This document shows, piece after piece, positions 12,701 through 27,900 of a stretch of 64,000 bases of DNA. The stretch is from Odiellus spinosus (lineage: Eukaryota > Arthropoda > Arachnida > Opiliones > Phalangiidae), in contig OY987225.1 of assembly GCA_963920705.1 (NCBI GenBank), positions 14,340,829 through 14,404,828 of the forward strand, in the 5' to 3' direction. Position numbers and translations under genes: made by a program. The notes under the pieces are model-generated. The model worked only from the letters and a program-made list of their open reading frames with translations, ran no database searches and was not told the DNA's origin. Every line of letters starts with the position of its first letter. Within the stretch, counting starts at the first letter, position 1.

Positions 12701-15700
12701 AAAATAACTCTTCAATCGAAAATAACTCTCAATCGAAAATAACTCTACATTTGAAAATAACTCTCAATCGAAAATAGCTCTTTAATTGAAAATAACTTTC
12801 AATGGAAAATAACTTTTCGATTCAAAATAACTCTCAATCGAAATAACTCTTCAATTGAAAATAACTCTTCAATTGAAAATAACTCTTCAATTGAAAATAA
12901 CTCTTAATCGAAAATAACTCTTAATCGAAAATAACTCTTCAATTGAAAATAGCTCTTCAACTGAAAATAAATCTTAATCGAAAATAACTCTTAATCGAAA
13001 ATAACTCTAAATCGAAAATTACTCTTCAATTGAAAATAACTCTCAATCGAAAATAGCTCTTCAATTGAAAATAACTCTCAATCGAAAATAACTCTTCAAT
13101 TGAAAATAACTCTCAAGAGAAAATACCTCTTCAACTGAAAATAACTCTTCAATTGAAAATAACTCTTCAATTGAAAATAACTCTCAATCTAAAATAGCTC
13201 TTCAATTGAAAATAACTCTACAATTGAAAATAACTCTCAGTCGAAAATAACTTATCGATTCAAAATAACTCTCAATCGAAAATAGCTCTTCAATTGAAAA
13301 TAACTTTCAATCGAAAATAACCCTTCAATTGAAAATATCTCTACAATTGAAAATAACTCTCAATCGAAAATAACTCTTCAATTGAAAATAACTCTCAAAA
13401 GAAAATGCCTCCTCAACTGAAAATAACTCTTCAATTGAAAATAACTCTCAATCGAAAATAACTCTACATTTGAAAATAACTCTCAATCGAAAATAGCTCT
13501 TCAATTGAAAATAACTTTCAATCGAAAATAACTCTTCAATTGAAAATATCTCACCAATTGAAAATAACTCTCAATCGAAAATAACTTTTCGATTCAAAAT
13601 AACTCTCAATCGAAAATAACTCTTCAATTGAAAATAACTCTTAATCGAAAATAACTCTTAATCGAAAATAACTCTTAATCGAAAATAACTCTTAATCGAA
13701 AATAACTCTTAATCGAAAATAACTCTTAATCGAAAATTACTCTTTAATTGAAAATTACTCTTTAATTGAAAATAACTCAATCGAAAATAACTCTTCAATC
13801 GAAAATAACTCTTCAATTGAAAATAACTCTCAATCGAAAATTACTCTTCAATTGAAAATAACTCTCAATCGAAAATAGCTCTTCAATTGAAAATAACTCT
13901 CAATCGAAAATAACTCTTCAATTGAAAATAACTCTCAAGAGAAAATACCTCTTCAACTGAAAATAACTCTTCAATCGAAAATAACTCTTCAATTGAAAAT
14001 AACTCTCAATCGAAAATAACTCTTCAATTGAAAATAACTCTCAATCTAAAATAGCTCTTCAATTAAAATAACTCTTAATCGAAAATAACTCTTAATCGAA
14101 AATAACTCTTAATCGAAAATAACTCTTCAATCGAAAATAACTCTTCAATCGAAAATAACTCTTAATCGAAAATAACTCTTCAATTGAAAATAGCTCTTCA
14201 ACTGAAAATAACTTTCAATCGAAAATAACTCTTCAATTGAAAATATCTTACCAATTGAAAATAACTCTCAATCGAAAATAACTTTTCGATTCAAAATAAC
14301 TCTCAATCGAAAATAACCCTTCAATTGAAAATATCTCTACAATTGAAAATAACTCTCAATCGAAAATAAATCTTCAATCGAAAATAACTCTTCAATTGAA
14401 AATAACTCTCAATCGAAAATATCTCTACATTTGAAAATAACTCTCAATCGAAAATAGCTCTTCAATTGAAAATAACTTTCAATCGAAAATAACTTTCAAT
14501 CGAAAATAACTCTTCAATTGAAAATATCTCACCAATTGAAAATAACTCTCAATCGAAAATAACTTTTCGATTCAAAATAACTCTCAATCGAAAATAACTC
14601 TTCAATTGAAAATAACTCTTCAATTGAAAATAACTCTTCAATTGAAAATAGCTCTTCAACTGAAAATAACTCTTAATCGAAAATAACTCTTAATCGAAAA
14701 TAACTCTTCAATTGAAAATAGCTCTTCAACTGAAAATAACTCTTAATCGAAAATAACTCTTAATCGAAAATAACTCTTCAATCGAAAATAACTCTTCAAT
14801 TGAAAATAACTCTCAATCGAAAATACCTCCTCAACTGAAAATAACTCTTCAATCGAAAATAACTCTTCAATCGAAAATAACTCTCAATCGAAAATAACTC
14901 TACATTTGAAAATAACTCTCAATCGAAAATAGCTCTTTAATTGAAAATAACTTTCAATGGAAAATAACTTTTCGATTCAAAATAACTCTCAATCGAAATA
15001 ACTCTTCAATTGAAAATAACTCTTCAATTGAAAATAACTCTTCAATTGAAAATAACTCTTAATCGAAAATAACTCTTAATCGAAAATAACTCTTCAATTG
15101 AAAATAGCTCTTCAACTGAAAATAAATCTTAATCGAAAATAACTCTTAATCGAAAATAACTCTAAATCGAAAATTACTCTTCAATTGAAAATAACTCTCA
15201 ATCGAAAATAGCTCTTCAATTGAAAATAACTCTCAATCGAAAATAACTCTTCAATTGAAAATAACTCTCAAGAGAAAATACCTCTTCAACTGAAAATAAC
15301 TCTTCAATTGAAAATAACTCTTCAATTGAAAATAACTCTCAATCTAAAATAGCTCTTCAATTGAAAATAACTCTACAATTGAAAATAACTCTCAGTCGAA
15401 AATAACTTATCGATTCAAAATAACTCTCAATCGAAAATAGCTCTTCAATTGAAAATAACTTTCAATCGAAAATAACCCTTCAATTGAAAATATCTCTACA
15501 ATTGAAAATAACTCTCAATCGAAAATAACTCTTCAATTGAAAATAACTCTCAAAAGAAAATGCCTCCTCAACTGAAAATAACTCTTCAATTGAAAATAAC
15601 TCTCAATCGAAAATAACTCTACATTTGAAAATAACTCTCAATCGAAAATAGCTCTTCAATTGAAAATAACTTTCAATCGAAAATAACTCTTCAATTGAAA

Positions 15701-17171
15701 ATATCTCACCAATTGAAAATAACTCTCAATCGAAAATAACTTTTCGATTCAAAATAACTCTCAATCGAAAATAACTCTTCAATTGAAAATAACTCTTAAT
15801 CGAAAATAACTCTTAATCGAAAATAACTCTTAATCGAAAATAACTCTTAATCGAAAATAACTCTTAATCGAAAATAACTCTTAATCGAAAATTACTCTTT
15901 AATTGAAAATTACTCTTTAATTGAAAATAACTCAATCGAAAATAACTCTTCAATCGAAAATAACTCTTCAATTGAAAATAACTCTCAATCGAAAATTACT
16001 CTTCAATTGAAAATAACTCTCAATCGAAAATAGCTCTTCAATTGAAAATAACTCTCAATCGAAAATAACTCTTCAACTGAAAATAACTCTTCAATCGAAA
16101 ATAACTCTTCAACTGAAAATAACTCTTCAATCGAAAATAACTCTTCAATTGAAAATAACTCACAATCGAAAATAACTCTTCAATTGAAAATAACTCTCAA
16201 TCGAAAATAGCTCTTCAATTGAAAATAACTCTCAATCGAAAATAGCTCTTCAATTGAAAATAACTCTCAATCGAAAATAACTCTTCAATTGAAAATAACT
16301 CTCAAGAGAAAATACCTCTTCAACTGAAAATAACTCTTCAATCGAAAATAACTCTTCAATTGAAAATAACTCTCAATCGAAAATAACTCTTCAATTGAAA
16401 ATAACTCTCAATCTAAAATAGCTCTTCAATTAAAATAACTCTTAATCGAAAATAACTCTCAATCGAAAATAACTCTTCAACTGAAAATAACTCTTCAATC
16501 GAAAATAACTCTTCAACTGAAAATAACTCTTCAATCGAAAATAACTCTTCAATTGAAAATAACTCACAATCGAATATAACTCTTCAATTGAAAATAACTC
16601 TCAATCGAAAATAGCTCTTCAATTGAAAATAACTCTCAATCGAAAATAGCTCTTCAATTGAAAATAACTCTCAATCGAAAATAACTCTTCAATTGAAAAT
16701 AACTCTCAAGAGAAAATACCTCTTCAACTGAAAATAACTCTTCAATCGAAAATAACTCTTCAATTGAAAATAACTCTCAATCGAAAATAACTCTTCAATT
16801 GAAAATAACTCTCAATCTAAAATAGCTCTTCAATTAAAATAACTCTTAATCGAAAATAACTCTTAATCGAAAATAACTCTTAATCGAAAATAACTCTTCA
16901 ATCGAAAATAACTCTTCAATCGAAAATAACTCTTAATCGAAAATAACTCTTCAATTGAAAATAGCTCTTCAACTGAAAATAACTTTCAATCGAAAATAAC
17001 TCTTCAATTGAAAATATCTTACCAATTGAAAATAACTCTCAATCGAAAATAACTTTTCGATTCAAAATAACTCTCAATCGAAAATAACCCTTCAATTGAA
17101 AATATCTCTACAATTGAAAATAACTCTCAATCGAAAATAACTCTTCAATTGAAAATAACTCTCAAAAGAAA
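9771..17171 (+). repeat. Super-repeat copy 1 (7,401 bp), core A
   Basis: Six marker-bounded blocks of about 1,266, 1,174, 1,194, 961, 1,194 and 1,612 bp, repeated in the same order from 17,172. The offset is 7,401 bp at the start and 7,739 bp toward the end, because copy 2 carries extra monomers. The rare variant CACAATCGAATATAAC at about 16,567 has its only core counterpart at about 24,306, which anchors the alignment. Confidence 0.75.
11250..15560 (+). repeat. 2,155 bp tandem duplication inside core A
   Basis: CTCAATCGAAAATACCTCC at about 12,660 and 14,815, the marker-less ATAAATCTTC at 12,211 and 14,366, and AATGCC at 13,405 and 15,560 are all 2,155 bp apart. Both copies carry the same 53 bp deletion. 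One copy has a block of about 213 bp (CTTCAACTG/CTTCAATCG repeats ending in a CACAATCG monomer, about 11,550-11,760) that the other lacks at the equivalent place. Confidence 0.8.
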
Positions 17172-20100
17172 ATGCCTCCTCAACTGAAAATAAATCTTCA
17201 ATCGAAAATAACTCTTCAATTGAAAATAACTCTCAATCGAAAATATCTCTACATTTGAAAATAACTCTCAATCGAAAATAGCTCTTCAATTGAAAATAAC
17301 TTTCAATCGAAAATAACTTTCAATCGAAAATAACTCTTCAATTGAAAATATCTCACCAATTGAAAATAACTCTCAATCGAAAATAACTTTTCGATTCAAA
17401 ATAACTCTCAATCGAAAATAACTCTTCAATTGAAAATAACTCTTCAATTGAAAATAACTCTTCAATTGAAAATAACTCTTCAATTGAAAATAACTCTTCA
17501 ATTGAAAATAGCTCTTCAACTGAAAATAACTCTTAATCGAAAATAACTCTTAATCGAAAATAACTCTTCAATTGAAAATAGCTCTTCAACTGAAAATAAC
17601 TCTTAATCGAAAATAACTCTTAATCGAAAATAACTCTTCAATCGAAAATAACTCTTCAATTGAAAATAACTCTCAATCGAAAATACCTCCTCAACTGAAA
17701 ATAACTCTTCAATCGAAAATAACTCTTCAATCGAAAATAACTCTCAATCGAAAATAACTCTACATTTGAAAATAACTCTCAATCGAAAATAGCTCTTTAA
17801 TTGAAAATAACTTTCAATGGAAAATAACTTTTCGATTCAAAATAACTCTCAATCGAAATAACTCTTCAATTGAAAATAACTCTTCAATTGAAAATAACTC
17901 TTCAATTGAAAATAACTCTTCAACTGAAAATAACTCTTAATCGAAAATAACTCTTAATCGAAAATAACTCTTCAATTGAAAATAGCTCTTCAACTGAAAA
18001 TAAATCTTAATCGAAAATAACTCTTAATCGAAAATAACTCTAAATCGAAAATTACTCTTCAATTGAAAATAACTCTCAATCGAAAATAGCTCTTCAATTG
18101 AAAATAACTCTCAATCGAAAATAACTCTTCAATTGAAAATAACTCTCAAGAGAAAATACCTCTTCAACTGAAAATAACTCTTCAATTGAAAATAACTCTT
18201 CAATTGAAAATAACTCTCAATCTAAAATAGCTCTTCAATTGAAAATAACTCTACAATTGAAAATAACTCTCAATCGAAAATAACTTATCGATTCAAAATA
18301 ACTCTCAATCGAAAATAGCTCTTCAATTGAAAATAACTTTCAATCGAAAATAACCCTTCAATTGAAAATATCTCTACAATTGAAAATAACTCTCAATCGA
18401 AAATAACTCTTCAATTGAAAATAACTCTCAAAAGAAAATGCCTCCTCAACTGAAAATAACTCTTCAATCGAAAATAACTCTTCAATTGAAAATAACTCTC
18501 AATCGAAAATAACTCTACATTTGAAAATAACTCTCAGTCGAAAATAGCTCTTCAATTGAAAATAACTTTCAATCGAAAATAACTCTTCAATTGAAAATAT
18601 CTCACCAATTGAAAATAACTCTCAATCGAAAATAACTTTTCGATTCAAAATAACTCTCAATCGAAAATAACTCTTCAATTGAAAATAACTCTTAATCGAA
18701 AATAACTCTTAATCGAAAATAACTCTTAATCGAAAATAACTCTTAATCGAAAATAACTCTTAATCGAAAATTACTCTTTAATTGAAAATTACTCTTTAAT
18801 TGAAAATAACTCAATCGAAAATAACTCTTCAATCGAAAATAACTCTTCAATTGAAAATAACTCTCAATCGAAAATTACTCTTCAATTGAAAATAACTCTC
18901 AATCGAAAATAGCTCTTCAATTGAAAATAACTCTCAATCGAAAATAACTCTTCAACTGAAAATAACTCTTCAATCGAAAATAACTCTTCAACTGAAAATA
19001 ACTCTTCAATCGAAAATAACTCTTCAATTGAAAATAACTCACAATCGAAAATAACTCTTCAATTGAAAATAACTCTCAATCGAAAATAGCTCTTCAATTG
19101 AAAATAACTCTCAATCGAAAATAGCTCTTCAATTGAAAATAACTCTCAATCGAAAATAACTCTTCAATTGAAAATAACTCTCAAGAGAAAATACCTCTTC
19201 AACTGAAAATAACTCTTCAATCGAAAATAACTCTTCAATTGAAAATAACTCTCAATCGAAAATAACTCTTCAATTGAAAATAACTCTCAATCTAAAATAG
19301 CTCTTCAATTAAAATAACTCTTAATCGAAAATAACTCTTAATCGAAAATAACTCTTAATCGAAAATAACTCTTCAATCGAAAATAACTCTTCAATCGAAA
19401 ATAACTCTTAATCGAAAATAACTCTTCAATTGAAAATAGCTCTTCAACTGAAAATAACTTTCAATCGAAAATAACTCTTCAATTGAAAATATCTTACCAA
19501 TTGAAAATAACTCTCAATCGAAAATAACCCTTCAATTGAAAATATCTCTACAATTGAAAATAACTCTCAATCGAAAATAACTCTTCAATTGAAAATAACT
19601 CTCAAAAGAAAATGCCTCCTCAACTGAAAATAAATCTTCAATCGAAAATAACTCTTCAATTGAAAATAACTCTCAATCGAAAATATCTCTACATTTGAAA
19701 ATAACTCTCAATCGAAAATAGCTCTTCAATTGAAAATAACTTTCAATCGAAAATAACTTTCAATCGAAAATAACTCTTCAATTGAAAATATCTCACCAAT
19801 TGAAAATAACTCTCAATCGAAAATAACTTTTCGATTCAAAATAACTCTCAATCGAAAATAACTCTTCAATTGAAAATAACTCTTCAATTGAAAATAACTC
19901 TTCAATTGAAAATAACTCTTCAATTGAAAATAACTCTTCAATTGAAAATAGCTCTTCAACTGAAAATAACTCTTAATCGAAAATAACTCTTAATCGAAAA
20001 TAACTCTTCAATTGAAAATAGCTCTTCAACTGAAAATAACTCTTAATCGAAAATAACTCTTAATCGAAAATAACTCTTCAATCGAAAATAACTCTTCAAT

Positions 20101-22086
20101 TGAAAATAACTCTCAATCGAAAATACCTCCTCAACTGAAAATAACTCTTCAATCGAAAATAACTCTTCAATCGAAAATAACTCTCAATCGAAAATAACTC
20201 TACATTTGAAAATAACTCTCAATCGAAAATAGCTCTTTAATTGAAAATAACTTTCAATGGAAAATAACTTTTCGATTCAAAATAACTCTCAATCGAAATA
20301 ACTCTTCAATTGAAAATAACTCTTCAATTGAAAATAACTCTTCAATTGAAAATAACTCTTCAACTGAAAATAACTCTTAATCGAAAATAACTCTTAATCG
20401 AAAATAACTCTTCAATTGAAAATAGCTCTTCAACTGAAAATAAATCTTAATCGAAAATAACTCTTAATCGAAAATAACTCTAAATCGAAAATTACTCTTC
20501 AATTGAAAATAACTCTCAATCGAAAATAGCTCTTCAATTGAAAATAACTCTCAATCGAAAATAACTCTTCAATTGAAAATAACTCTCAAGAGAAAATACC
20601 TCTTCAACTGAAAATAACTCTTCAATTGAAAATAACTCTTCAATTGAAAATAACTCTCAATCTAAAATAGCTCTTCAATTGAAAATAACTCTACAATTGA
20701 AAATAACTCTCAATCGAAAATAACTTATCGATTCAAAATAACTCTCAATCGAAAATAGCTCTTCAATTGAAAATAACTTTCAATCGAAAATAACCCTTCA
20801 ATTGAAAATATCTCTACAATTGAAAATAACTCTCAATCGAAAATAACTCTTCAATTGAAAATAACTCTCAAAAGAAAATGCCTCCTCAACTGAAAATAAC
20901 TCTTCAATCGAAAATAACTCTTCAATTGAAAATAACTCTCAATCGAAAATAACTCTACATTTGAAAATAACTCTCAGTCGAAAATAGCTCTTCAATTGAA
21001 AATAACTTTCAATCGAAAATAACTCTTCAATTGAAAATATCTCACCAATTGAAAATAACTCTCAATCGAAAATAACTTTTCGATTCAAAATAACTCTCAA
21101 TCGAAAATAACTCTTCAATTGAAAATAACTCTTAATCGAAAATAACTCTTAATCGAAAATAACTCTTAATCGAAAATAACTCTTAATCGAAAATAACTCT
21201 TAATCGAAAATTACTCTTTAATTGAAAATTACTCTTTAATTGAAAATAACTCAATCGAAAATAACTCTTCAATCGAAAATAACTCTTCAATTGAAAATAA
21301 CTCTCAATCGAAAATTACTCTTCAATTGAAAATAACTCTCAATCGAAAATAGCTCTTCAATTGAAAATAACTCTCAATCGAAAATAACTCTTCAACTGAA
21401 AATAACTCTTCAATCGAAAATAACTCTTCAACTGAAAATAACTCTTCAATCGAAAATAACTCTTCAATTGAAAATAACTCACAATCGAAAATAACTCTTC
21501 AATTGAAAATAACTCTCAATCGAAAATAGCTCTTCAATTGAAAATAACTCTCAATCGAAAATAGCTCTTCAATTGAAAATAACTCTCAATCGAAAATAAC
21601 TCTTCAATTGAAAATAACTCTCAAGAGAAAATACCTCTTCAACTGAAAATAACTCTTCAATCGAAAATAACTCTTCAATTGAAAATAACTCTCAATCGAA
21701 AATAACTCTTCAATTGAAAATAACTCTCAATCTAAAATAGCTCTTCAATTAAAATAACTCTTAATCGAAAATAACTCTTAATCGAAAATAACTCTTAATC
21801 GAAAATAACTCTTCAATCGAAAATAACTCTTCAATCGAAAATAACTCTTAATCGAAAATAACTCTTCAATTGAAAATAGCTCTTCAACTGAAAATAACTT
21901 TCAATCGAAAATAACTCTTCAATTGAAAATATCTTACCAATTGAAAATAACTCTCAATCGAAAATAACTTTTCGATTCAAAATAACTCTCAATCGAAAAT
22001 AACCCTTCAATTGAAAATATCTCTACAATTGAAAATAACTCTCAATCGAAAATAACTCTTCAATTGAAAATAACTCTCAAAAGAAA
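17172..22086 (+). repeat. 2,440/2,475 bp tandem higher-order repeat
   Basis: The marker pairs 17,172/19,612 and 18,438/20,878 are both 2,440 bp apart. The next step, 19,612 to 22,087, is 2,475 bp. The 35 bp difference is visible: near 19,510-19,530 the TTTTCGATTC monomer plus one 17-mer are missing, while they are present near 21,960-22,000. Each unit is two blocks of about 1.2 kb, one with ATAAATC and one with ATAACTC after the marker. Confidence 0.85.
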
Positions 22087-24910
22087 ATGCCTCCTCAACT
22101 GAAAATAAATCTTCAATCGAAAATAACTCTTCAATTGAAAATAACTCTCAATCGAAAATATCTCTACATTTGAAAATAACTCTCAATCGAAAATAGCTCT
22201 TCAATTGAAAATAACTTTCAATCGAAAATAACTTTCAATCGAAAATAACTCTTCAATTGAAAATATCTCACCAATTGAAAATAACTCTCAATCGAAAATA
22301 ACTTTTCGATTCAAAATAACTCTCAATCGAAAATAACTCTTCAATTGAAAATAACTCTTCAATTGAAAATAACTCTTCAATTGAAAATAGCTCTTCAACT
22401 GAAAATAACTCTTAATCGAAAATAACTCTTAATCGAAAATAACTCTTCAATTGAAAATAGCTCTTCAACTGAAAATAACTCTTAATCGAAAATAACTCTT
22501 AATCGAAAATAACTCTTCAATCGAAAATAACTCTTCAATTGAAAATAACTCTCAATCGAAAATACCTCCTCAACTGAAAATAACTCTTCAATCGAAAATA
22601 ACTCTTCAATCGAAAATAACTCTCAATCGAAAATAACTCTACATTTGAAAATAACTCTCAATCGAAAATAGCTCTTTAATTGAAAATAACTTTCAATGGA
22701 AAATAACTTTTCGATTCAAAATAACTCTCAATCGAAATAACTCTTCAATTGAAAATAACTCTTCAATTGAAAATAACTCTTCAATTGAAAATAACTCTTA
22801 ATCGAAAATAACTCTTAATCGAAAATAACTCTTCAATTGAAAATAGCTCTTCAACTGAAAATAAATCTTAATCGAAAATAACTCTTAATCGAAAATAACT
22901 CTAAATCGAAAATTACTCTTCAATTGAAAATAACTCTCAATCGAAAATAGCTCTTCAATTGAAAATAACTCTCAATCGAAAATAACTCTTCAATTGAAAA
23001 TAACTCTCAAGAGAAAATACCTCTTCAACTGAAAATAACTCTTCAATTGAAAATAACTCTTCAATTGAAAATAACTCTCAATCTAAAATAGCTCTTCAAT
23101 TGAAAATAACTCTACAATTGAAAATAACTCTCAGTCGAAAATAACTTATCGATTCAAAATAACTCTCAATCGAAAATAGCTCTTCAATTGAAAATAACTT
23201 TCAATCGAAAATAACCCTTCAATTGAAAATATCTCTACAATTGAAAATAACTCTCAATCGAAAATAACTCTTCAATTGAAAATAACTCTCAAAAGAAAAT
23301 GCCTCCTCAACTGAAAATAACTCTTCAATTGAAAATAACTCTCAATCGAAAATAACTCTACATTTGAAAATAACTCTCAATCGAAAATAGCTCTTCAATT
23401 GAAAATAACTTTCAATCGAAAATAACTCTTCAATTGAAAATATCTCACCAATTGAAAATAACTCTCAATCGAAAATAACTTTTCGATTCAAAATAACTCT
23501 CAATCGAAAATAACTCTTCAATTGAAAATAACTCTTAATCGAAAATAACTCTTAATCGAAAATAACTCTTAATCGAAAATAACTCTTAATCGAAAATAAC
23601 TCTTAATCGAAAATAACTCTTAATCGAAAATTACTCTTTAATTGAAAATTACTCTTTAATTGAAAATAACTCAATCGAAAATAACTCTTCAATCGAAAAT
23701 AACTCTTCAATTGAAAATAACTCTCAATCGAAAATTACTCTTCAATTGAAAATAACTCTCAATCGAAAATAGCTCTTCAATTGAAAATAACTCTCAATCG
23801 AAAATAACTCTTCAACTGAAAATAACTCTTCAATCGAAAATAACTCTTCAACTGAAAATAACTCTTCAATCGAAAATAACTCTTCAATTGAAAATAACTC
23901 ACAATCGAAAATAACTCTTCAATTGAAAATAACTCTCAATCGAAAATAGCTCTTCAATTGAAAATAACTCTCAATCGAAAATAGCTCTTCAATTGAAAAT
24001 AACTCTCAATCGAAAATAACTCTTCAATTGAAAATAACTCTCAAGAGAAAATACCTCTTCAACTGAAAATAACTCTTCAATCGAAAATAACTCTTCAATT
24101 GAAAATAACTCTCAATCGAAAATAACTCTTCAATTGAAAATAACTCTCAATCTAAAATAGCTCTTCAATTAAAATAACTCTTAATCGAAAATAACTCTCA
24201 ATCGAAAATAACTCTTCAACTGAAAATAACTCTTCAATCGAAAATAACTCTTCAACTGAAAATAACTCTTCAATCGAAAATAACTCTTCAATTGAAAATA
24301 ACTCACAATCGAATATAACTCTTCAATTGAAAATAACTCTCAATCGAAAATAGCTCTTCAATTGAAAATAACTCTCAATCGAAAATAGCTCTTCAATTGA
24401 AAATAACTCTCAATCGAAAATAACTCTTCAATTGAAAATAACTCTCAAGAGAAAATACCTCTTCAACTGAAAATAACTCTTCAATCGAAAATAACTCTTC
24501 AATTGAAAATAACTCTCAATCGAAAATAACTCTTCAATTGAAAATAACTCTCAATCTAAAATAGCTCTTCAATTAAAATAACTCTTAATCGAAAATAACT
24601 CTTAATCGAAAATAACTCTTAATCGAAAATAACTCTTCAATCGAAAATAACTCTTCAATCGAAAATAACTCTTAATCGAAAATAACTCTTCAATTGAAAA
24701 TAGCTCTTCAACTGAAAATAACTTTCAATCGAAAATAACTCTTCAATTGAAAATATCTTACCAATTGAAAATAACTCTCAATCGAAAATAACTTTTCGAT
24801 TCAAAATAACTCTCAATCGAAAATAACCCTTCAATTGAAAATATCTCTACAATTGAAAATAACTCTCAATCGAAAATAACTCTTCAATTGAAAATAACTC
24901 TCAAAAGAAA
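17172..24910 (+). repeat. Super-repeat copy 2 (7,739 bp), core A
   Basis: Marker spacing is 1,266, 1,174, 1,266, 1,209, 1,212 and 1,612 bp, parallel to copy 1. A third, partial copy begins at 24,911 and runs to about 26,500 (24,911 matches 17,172; 26,123 matches 18,438 at 7,685 bp). The 54 bp shortfall in the third copy is a run of 18-mers near 25,150-25,210, three long where copy 2 (17,405-17,510) has five, together with adjacent monomers. Confidence 0.75.
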
Positions 24911-27900
24911 ATGCCTCCTCAACTGAAAATAAATCTTCAATCGAAAATAACTCTTCAATTGAAAATAACTCTCAATCGAAAATATCTCTACATTTGAAAA
25001 TAACTCTCAATCGAAAATAGCTCTTCAATTGAAAATAACTTTCAATCGAAAATAACTTTCAATCGAAAATAACTCTTCAATTGAAAATATCTCACCAATT
25101 GAAAATAACTCTCAATCGAAAATAACTTTTCGATTCAAAATAACTCTCAATCGAAAATAACTCTTCAATTGAAAATAACTCTTCAATTGAAAATAACTCT
25201 TCAATTGAAAATAGCTCTTCAACTGAAAATAACTCTTAATCGAAAATAACTCTTAATCGAAAATAACTCTTCAATTGAAAATAGCTCTTCAACTGAAAAT
25301 AACTCTTAATCGAAAATAACTCTTAATCGAAAATAACTCTTCAATCGAAAATAACTCTTCAATTGAAAATAACTCTCAATCGAAAATACCTCCTCAACTG
25401 AAAATAACTCTTCAATCGAAAATAACTCTTCAATCGAAAATAACTCTCAATCGAAAATAACTCTACATTTGAAAATAACTCTCAATCGAAAATAGCTCTT
25501 TAATTGAAAATAACTTTCAATGGAAAATAACTTTTCGATTCAAAATAACTCTCAATCGAAATAACTCTTCAATTGAAAATAACTCTTCAATTGAAAATAA
25601 CTCTTCAATTGAAAATAACTCTTAATCGAAAATAACTCTTAATCGAAAATAACTCTTCAATTGAAAATAGCTCTTCAACTGAAAATAAATCTTAATCGAA
25701 AATAACTCTTAATCGAAAATAACTCTAAATCGAAAATTACTCTTCAATTGAAAATAACTCTCAATCGAAAATAGCTCTTCAATTGAAAATAACTCTCAAT
25801 CGAAAATAACTCTTCAATTGAAAATAACTCTCAAGAGAAAATACCTCTTCAACTGAAAATAACTCTTCAATTGAAAATAACTCTTCAATTGAAAATAACT
25901 CTCAATCTAAAATAGCTCTTCAATTGAAAATAACTCTACAATTGAAAATAACTCTCAGTCGAAAATAACTTATCGATTCAAAATAACTCTCAATCGAAAA
26001 TAGCTCTTCAATTGAAAATAACTTTCAATCGAAAATAACCCTTCAATTGAAAATATCTCTACAATTGAAAATAACTCTCAATCGAAAATAACTCTTCAAT
26101 TGAAAATAACTCTCAAAAGAAAATGCCTCCTCAACTGAAAATAACTCTTCAATCGAAAATAACTCTTCAATTGAAAATAACTCTCAATCGAAAATAACTC
26201 TACATTTGAAAATAACTCTCAATCGAAAATAGCTCTTCAATTGAAAATAACTTTCAATCGAAAATAACTCTTCAATTGAAAATATCTCACCAATTGAAAA
26301 TAACTCTCAATCGAAAATAACTTTTCGATTCAAAATAACTCTCAATCGAAAATAACTCTTCAATTGAAAATAACTCTTAATCGAAAATAACTCTTAATCG
26401 AAAATAACTCTTAATCGAAAATAACTCTTAATCGAAAATAACTCTTAATCGAAAATAACTCTTAATCGAAAATTACTCTTTAATTGAAAATTACTCTTTA
26501 ATTGAAAATAACTCAATCGAAAATAACTCTTCAATCGAAAATAACTCTTCAATTGAAAATAACTCTCAATCGAAAATTACTCTTCAATTGAAAATAACTC
26601 TCAATCGAAAATAGCTCTTCAATTGAAAATAACTCTCAATCGAAAATAACTCTTCAACTGAAAATAACTCTTCAATCGAAAATAACTCTTCAACTGAAAA
26701 TAACTCTTCAATCGAAAATAACTCTTCAATTGAAAATAACTCACAATCGAAAATAACTCTTCAATTGAAAATAACTCTCAATCGAAAATAGCTCTTCAAT
26801 TGAAAATAACTCTCAATCGAAAATAGCTCTTCAATTGAAAATAACTCTCAATCGAAAATAACTCTTCAATTGAAAATAACTCTCAAGAGAAAATACCTCT
26901 TCAACTGAAAATAACTCTTCAATCGAAAATAACTCTTCAATTGAAAATAACTCTCAATCGAAAATAACTCTTCAATTGAAAATAACTCTCAATCTAAAAT
27001 AGCTCTTCAATTAAAATAACTCTTAATCGAAAATAACTCTTAATCGAAAATAACTCTTAATCGAAAATAACTCTTCAATCGAAAATAACTCTTCAATCGA
27101 AAATAACTCTTAATCGAAAATAACTCTTCAATTGAAAATAGCTCTTCAACTGAAAATAACTCTTAATCGAAAATAACTCTTAATCGAAAATAACTCTTCA
27201 ATCGAAAATAACTCTTCAATTGAAAATAACTCTCAATCGAAAATACCTCCTCAACTGAAAATAACTCTTCAATCGAAAATAACTCTTCAATCGAAAATAA
27301 CTCTCAATCGAAAATAACTCTACATTTGAAAATAACTCTCAATCGAAAATAGCTCTTCAATTGAAAATAACTTTCAATGGAAAATAACTTTTCGATTCAA
27401 AATAACTCTCAATCGAAATAACTCTTCAATTGAAAATAACTCTTCAATTGAAAATAACTCTTCAATTGAAAATAACTCTTCAACTGAAAATAACTCTTAA
27501 TCGAAAATAACTCTTAATCGAAAATAACTCTTCAATTGAAAATAGCTCTTCATCTGAAAATAACTCTTAATCGAAAATAACTCTTAATCGAAAATAACTC
27601 TTCAATCGAAAATAACTCTTCAATTGAAAATAACTCTAAATCGAAAATTACTCTTCAATTGAAAATAACTCTCAATCGAAAATAGCTCTTCAATTGAAAA
27701 TAACTCTCAATCGAAAATAACTCTTCAATTGAAAATAACTCTCAAGAGAAAATACCTCTTCAACTGAAAATAACTCTTCAATCGAAAATAACTCTTCAAT
27801 TGAAAATAACTCTCAATCGAAAATAACTCTTCAATTGAAAATAACTCTCAATCTAAAATAGCTCTTCAATTGAAAATAACTCTACAATTGAAAATAACTT

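Larger units (their letters stand above)
9501..26500 (+). repeat. Core sub-array A, blocks of about 1.0-1.6 kb
   Basis: The marker AATGCCTCCTCAACTG, a CCTCC variant of the 18-mer, starts near 9,771, 11,037, 13,405, 15,560, 17,172, 18,438, 19,612, 20,878, 22,087, 23,299, 24,911 and 26,123. Blocks come in two kinds, by whether ATAAATCTTC or ATAACTCTTC follows the marker. At 12,211 and 14,366 the ATAAATCTTC follower is present but the marker and neighbours are missing, a 53 bp deletion relative to 22,087. Counting those sites, the marker divides 9,771-24,911 into twelve blocks. Three- to five-fold runs of TTAATCG and TTCAATTG monomers are the main length variants. Confidence 0.85.
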
